Shown: positions 14,832-17,183 of the stretch, in pieces
How the letters are laid out: each line of letters begins with the position of its first letter
How positions within the stretch are numbered: the stretch's first letter is position 1
NCBI GenBank assembly: GCA_002433805.1
Contig: DJIW01000129.1
Location: forward strand, 8,647 to 25,829
DNA: 17,183 bases
From: Competibacteraceae bacterium UBA6584
GTDB taxonomy: Bacteria; Pseudomonadota; Gammaproteobacteria; Competibacterales; Competibacteraceae
Direction: 5' to 3'
Notes under the pieces: generated by a model
The model's database searches: none
Seen by the model: only the letters and a program-made list of their open reading frames with translations
Told to the model about the DNA's origin: nothing
Program-made: the position numbers and the translations under genes

Positions 14832-16346
14832 ATGCCGTCCATCCTGTTGTCGACCCTCAACGCCCGCTACTTCCATTCGTCGCTCGGCTTGCGCTATTTG
14901 CTGGCCAACATGGGCGAGTTACAAGCCGACACCGCGTTGCGAGAATTCATCATCACCCAACGCCCCGTGGATATCGCCGAGGCGCTGTTGAGCGCGCGGC
15001 CCCGAATCATCGGCTTCGGCGTTTATATCTGGAACGTCGCGGAAACCGCGCAAGTCATCGCCGCGCTCAAGCAAGTCCGACCGGAGATCGTTATCGTATT
15101 GGGCGGCCCGGAGGTGAGTTACGAGTGGGAAGAACAAGCCATCGTCGCTCTCGCCGATTATGTGATCGCCGGCCCAGCCGATTTGACCTTCGCCGGCTTG
15201 TGCCGGCGGCTGCTGGAAAACGATCCGCCTCCTGAAAAAGTCATCGCCAGCGCACCGCCGCCGCTCGACCAGCTTGTCTTGCCGTACCGCCTCTATAACG
15301 ATGAAGATATCGCCCACCGTTTGATTTATGTCGAAGCCTCGCGCGGCTGTCCGTTTAAATGCGAGTTCTGTCTCTCGGCCTTGGATAAAACCGCGTGGCC
15401 GTTTTCATTGGAGCCGCTGTTGATGGAACTCGGCTCATTGCATGAGCGGGGCGTGCGCCAATTTAAATTTGTGGATCGCACATTCAATCTTAATGCCAAA
15501 ATAAGCGCGCGGATTCTGGATTTTTTTCTGGAGCGCCTGGACGAGCGTTTATTCTTACACTTCGAACTGATTCCAGATCATTTACCGGCGGCGCTGAAGG
15601 AACGTATCGTCCGTTTCCCGGCCGGCGCGTTGCAGTTCGAAATCGGCATCCAAAGCTTCAATGCAACCGTGCAAGCCCTGATCGACCGCAAACAAGACAA
15701 CGCTCGCACCGAGGACAATTTGCGCTGGCTGCGCCGGCACACCCAAGCGCATCTGCACGCCGATTTGATCGTGGGATTGCCGGGTGAAGACTTGGCTAGC
15801 TTCGCCGCCGGCTTTAACCGGCTGGTGGCGCTCGAGCCGCACGAAATTCAGGTCGGCATTCTCAAACGGCTCCGCGGCGCTCCGATCAGCCGTCATACCG
15901 CCGCATTCGATTGCCGCTATAACCCCTATCCGCCCTACAACCTGCTGTGTTCGACCCTGTTGGATTTCGCGACCATGCGGCGGCTGGAGCGCTTCGCCCG
16001 GTATTGGGACTTGATCGGCAACTCGGGCCGGTTTCGCCACGCCATACCTCAACTACTGGGCGACGACCCCTTCGGTCGGTTCATGGCGCTGAGCGATTGG
16101 CTGTTCGCCGCCACCGATCAAACCCATCAGTTTGCCTTGGAACGCTTGTTTGATCTGGTGTATCAGGGTTTGATCGAAGCGTTGAACGTGGATGAACCGA
16201 CCGCTCGCGAGACGCTGACGGCCGATTATCGCGCCAGCCACGCGAAAGGCCATCCCGCATTTCTGCGCGTCGATGCCGCCAGCGCCACCCGCGCCGCCGC
16301 GCGCTCCAATCCGCTCACGCCACGGCGTCAATCACGTCATGCCTAG
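14832..16346 (+). CDS. B12-binding-domain radical SAM protein (DUF4080-type)
   Basis: The 504-residue protein begins with a cobalamin-binding-like Rossmann domain (about 1-135; PRIIGFGVYIWN and the loop GGPEVSYEW from residue 91). A radical SAM barrel follows with the iron-sulfur motif CPFKCEFC (Cys173, Cys177, Cys180). Inside the barrel are FVDRTFNLN and LIVGLPGED, which match B12-dependent radical SAM families. The C-terminal third (about 365-480) fits the DUF4080 region found with this subfamily. Such enzymes cleave S-adenosylmethionine to start radical chemistry, often methylations, but the substrate of this branch is not known to me and the neighbours do not reveal it. No clear ribosome site precedes the ATG, yet the conserved start PSILLSTLNARYFHSSLGL supports it. 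The last 30 residues are Ala/Arg/Ser-rich and look unstructured. Confidence 0.88.
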   Translation: MPSILLSTLNARYFHSSLGLRYLLANMGELQADTALREFIITQRPVDIAEALLSARPRIIGFGVYIWNVAETAQVIAALKQVRPEIVIVLGGPEVSYEWEEQAIVALADYVIAGPADLTFAGLCRRLLENDPPPEKVIASAPPPLDQLVLPYRLYNDEDIAHRLIYVEASRGCPFKCEFCLSALDKTAWPFSLEPLLMELGSLHERGVRQFKFVDRTFNLNAKISARILDFFLERLDERLFLHFELIPDHLPAALKERIVRFPAGALQFEIGIQSFNATVQALIDRKQDNARTEDNLRWLRRHTQAHLHADLIVGLPGEDLASFAAGFNRLVALEPHEIQVGILKRLRGAPISRHTAAFDCRYNPYPPYNLLCSTLLDFATMRRLERFARYWDLIGNSGRFRHAIPQLLGDDPFGRFMALSDWLFAATDQTHQFALERLFDLVYQGLIEALNVDEPTARETLTADYRASHAKGHPAFLRVDAASATRAAARSNPLTPRRQSRHA

Positions 16347-16399
16347 AATCAGCGCGGAAGGGATGAGACGGTCGCGGAAGCGTATCTTTTTGGCCTCGC

Positions 16400-16421
16400 T
16401 GTTGCGAAGCAACATTTTTTT
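16400..16421 (+). terminator. Rho-independent terminator after the radical SAM gene
   Basis: TGTTGC-GAA-GCAACA (16400-16414) is directly followed by seven T (16415-16421), 54 bases after the stop codon. The stem is short, at 6 pairs. The same sequence is also a possible operator (see 16400-16426), so the hairpin may serve two roles. Confidence 0.6.
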
Positions 16422-16426
16422 GTTGC
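16400..16426. promoter_or_regulatory. Repeated TGTTGC / GCAACA boxes, candidate operator of the zinc-ribbon gene
   Basis: The palindrome TGTTGC-GAA-GCAACA is followed by a T-run and a second TGTTGC at 16421-16426, whose TTGC begins the likely -35 element. The arms are identical to those of the palindrome at the carrier-protein promoter (10194-10208), which also supplies a TTGC -35 element. This suggests the same regulator binds both, possibly a PhbF/PhaR-like one. Confidence 0.45.
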
Positions 16427-16451
16427 ACTGCGGGAACAAACGCGCTATCAA
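16423..16451 (+). promoter_or_regulatory. Candidate sigma-70 promoter of the small zinc-ribbon gene
   Basis: TTGCAC (16423-16428) and TATCAA (16446-16451) are separated by the ideal 17 bases. The promoter lies 44 bases before the ATG and just after the upstream terminator. Confidence 0.5.
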
Positions 16452-16495
16452 TAACTCTCATTTTAAGGATAAAGGTTTTGCGAGAGGAGTTTTGA

Positions 16496-16675
16496 ATGAT
16501 GAGCCCTGCATCCCCTGTTCACACCGTCTGCCCGCACTGCAAGCGGCCGGTGGCGGTCCAGCCCGAGCAACAACACGCCCACTGCCCGGAACACGGCCAG
16601 ATCGTGCCGATGCGCAGCGCTGTCGCCAACCCGCCGTTGCAGCCGATGTTAAAACCGCTTGCGCTGGGTGCTTGA
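16496..16675 (+). CDS. Small zinc-ribbon-like protein, 59 residues
   Basis: An open frame of 60 codons starts at ATG 16496 (a second ATG follows directly) and ends at TGA 16673-16675. A strong ribosome site, GAGGAG at 16484-16489, lies 6 bases before the start. The protein contains CPHC (Cys12, Cys15), then HCPEHGQI (Cys30, His33), a spacing suited to binding one zinc ion. The rest is Pro/Val/Ala-rich, ending QPMLKPLALGA. I do not recognise the family. It has its own promoter with the TGTTGC boxes and ends 136 bases from the convergent lysS gene. It may bind nucleic acid or a protein partner, but function is unknown. Confidence 0.7.
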   Translation: MMSPASPVHTVCPHCKRPVAVQPEQQHAHCPEHGQIVPMRSAVANPPLQPMLKPLALGA

Positions 16676-16742
16676 GCGGCCCGGCTATCTACTTATCGCC
16701 TCAATTCTGTTCTGTCCAAATCGGATTGATTTCGTCCCAGTC

Positions 16743-16783
16743 GCATTTTATGCTGCATCGCACCATCATGGGTTTAGCGATGC
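16743..16783. terminator. Two adjacent hairpins between the zinc-ribbon gene and lysS
   Basis: GCAT-TTT-ATGC (16743-16753) is followed by a larger hairpin: GCATCGC (16755-16761) pairs with GCGATGC (16777-16783), with an inner ACC/GGT stem. They lie between convergent genes and could stop transcripts from both sides, but neither side has a long T-run, so intrinsic termination is unproven. Confidence 0.35.
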
Positions 16784-16811
16784 GCGCGGAACCGACGCCT
16801 CGGGAATGCAA

Positions 16812-17183
16812 TCATTCCGGGCGCAAATGCGGGAACAGCAGCACGTCGCGGATGGACGGCGCGTCGGCGAACAACATCACCAAGCGGTCGATGCCAATGC
16901 CCTCGCCCGCCGTCGGCGGCAGGCCGTATTCCAAGGCGCGAATGTAATCCGCGTCATAGTGCATGGCCTCGGCATCGCCCGCCGCTTTGGCCTCCACTTG
17001 CTTGCGGAACCGCTCGGCCTGATCTTCGGGATCATTTAACTCCGAAAACCCGTTGGCGATTTCCCGCCCGCCGACAAAGAGTTCAAAACGGTCGGTAATG
17101 GTGGGATCGGCGTCGTTGCGACGGGCCAGCGGCGATACTTCGGTGGGATAGGCGGTGATAAAGGTCGGATCGCGCAACTGATG
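16812..17183 (-). CDS. lysS: Lysyl-tRNA synthetase, class II, C-terminal part (5' end outside window)
   Basis: LysS charges tRNA-Lys with lysine. The fragment covers the last 123 residues of the catalytic domain and runs off the right edge. It contains the family blocks TEVSPLARRND, DRFELFVGGREIANGFSELN and ALEYGLPPTAGEGIGIDRLV, the last being class II motif 3 with its ATP-binding arginine. The end, VLLFPHLRPE, matches the usual LysS C-terminus, so the gene is complete on this side. It is convergent with the small zinc-ribbon gene. Confidence 0.97.
   Translation of the reverse strand, partial: HQLRDPTFITAYPTEVSPLARRNDADPTITDRFELFVGGREIANGFSELNDPEDQAERFRKQVEAKAAGDAEAMHYDADYIRALEYGLPPTAGEGIGIDRLVMLFADAPSIRDVLLFPHLRPE

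Noticed and set aside
16273..17039. Rightward frames (16273-16947 and 16659-17039) over the zinc-ribbon gene and lysS
   Set aside because: They run through the radical SAM terminator or opposite lysS in its conserved region; the 16496 frame has the proper ribosome site and motif.

Overview
The window looks like chromosomal DNA of a GC-rich gammaproteobacterium. RecC, MobA, Pat (PatZ/YfiQ type), PdxH and LysS all read as close matches to gammaproteobacterial families. No phage genes, insertion sequences, tRNA, rRNA or CRISPR array were seen. The genus cannot be fixed from the sequence alone; a polyhydroxyalkanoate-storing lineage is possible, but that is inference.

Layout, left to right. The 3' end of a PASTA-repeat protein (1-372, +) is separated by a shared hairpin terminator from a leftward block: recC (433-3651), a DUF721/DciA-like protein (3764-4606) and mobA (4610-5242), all on the minus strand. 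The mobA and DUF721 genes are 3 bases apart and probably translationally coupled. Next comes pat (5432-8125, -), a large protein lysine acetyltransferase. Divergent from it is an acetate-type AMP-forming acyl-CoA synthetase (8305-10068, +), followed by a stand-alone acyl carrier protein (10282-10545, +) with its own promoter. From 10546 to 11097 there is no protein gene. That gap holds the terminator of pdxH and what I read as an independent minus-strand RNA gene of about 275 nt (10627-10901), with a consensus-like promoter, several hairpins and a strong terminator. Further right are pdxH (11098-11739, -) and a four-PAS GGDEF-EAL protein (11782-14679, -), then divergently a B12-binding radical SAM protein (14832-16346, +), a 59-residue zinc-ribbon-like protein (16496-16675, +), and the 3' part of lysS (16812 to the right edge, -).

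Functional themes. The central part is an acetate-activation module: a synthetase carrying the lysine motif that Pat-family enzymes acetylate, the Pat enzyme itself, and a carrier protein. The palindrome TGTTGC-N3-GCAACA occurs twice, at the promoter of the carrier protein and at the promoter of the small zinc-ribbon gene. In both places a TTGC from this box supplies the likely -35 element, which suggests one regulator for both genes. The leftmost block links molybdenum cofactor synthesis, a probable helicase-loader relative and the recombination subunit RecC, with no recB or recD beside it.

The observation most worth following is the structured RNA at 10627-10901, which I cannot assign to any RNA family I know.
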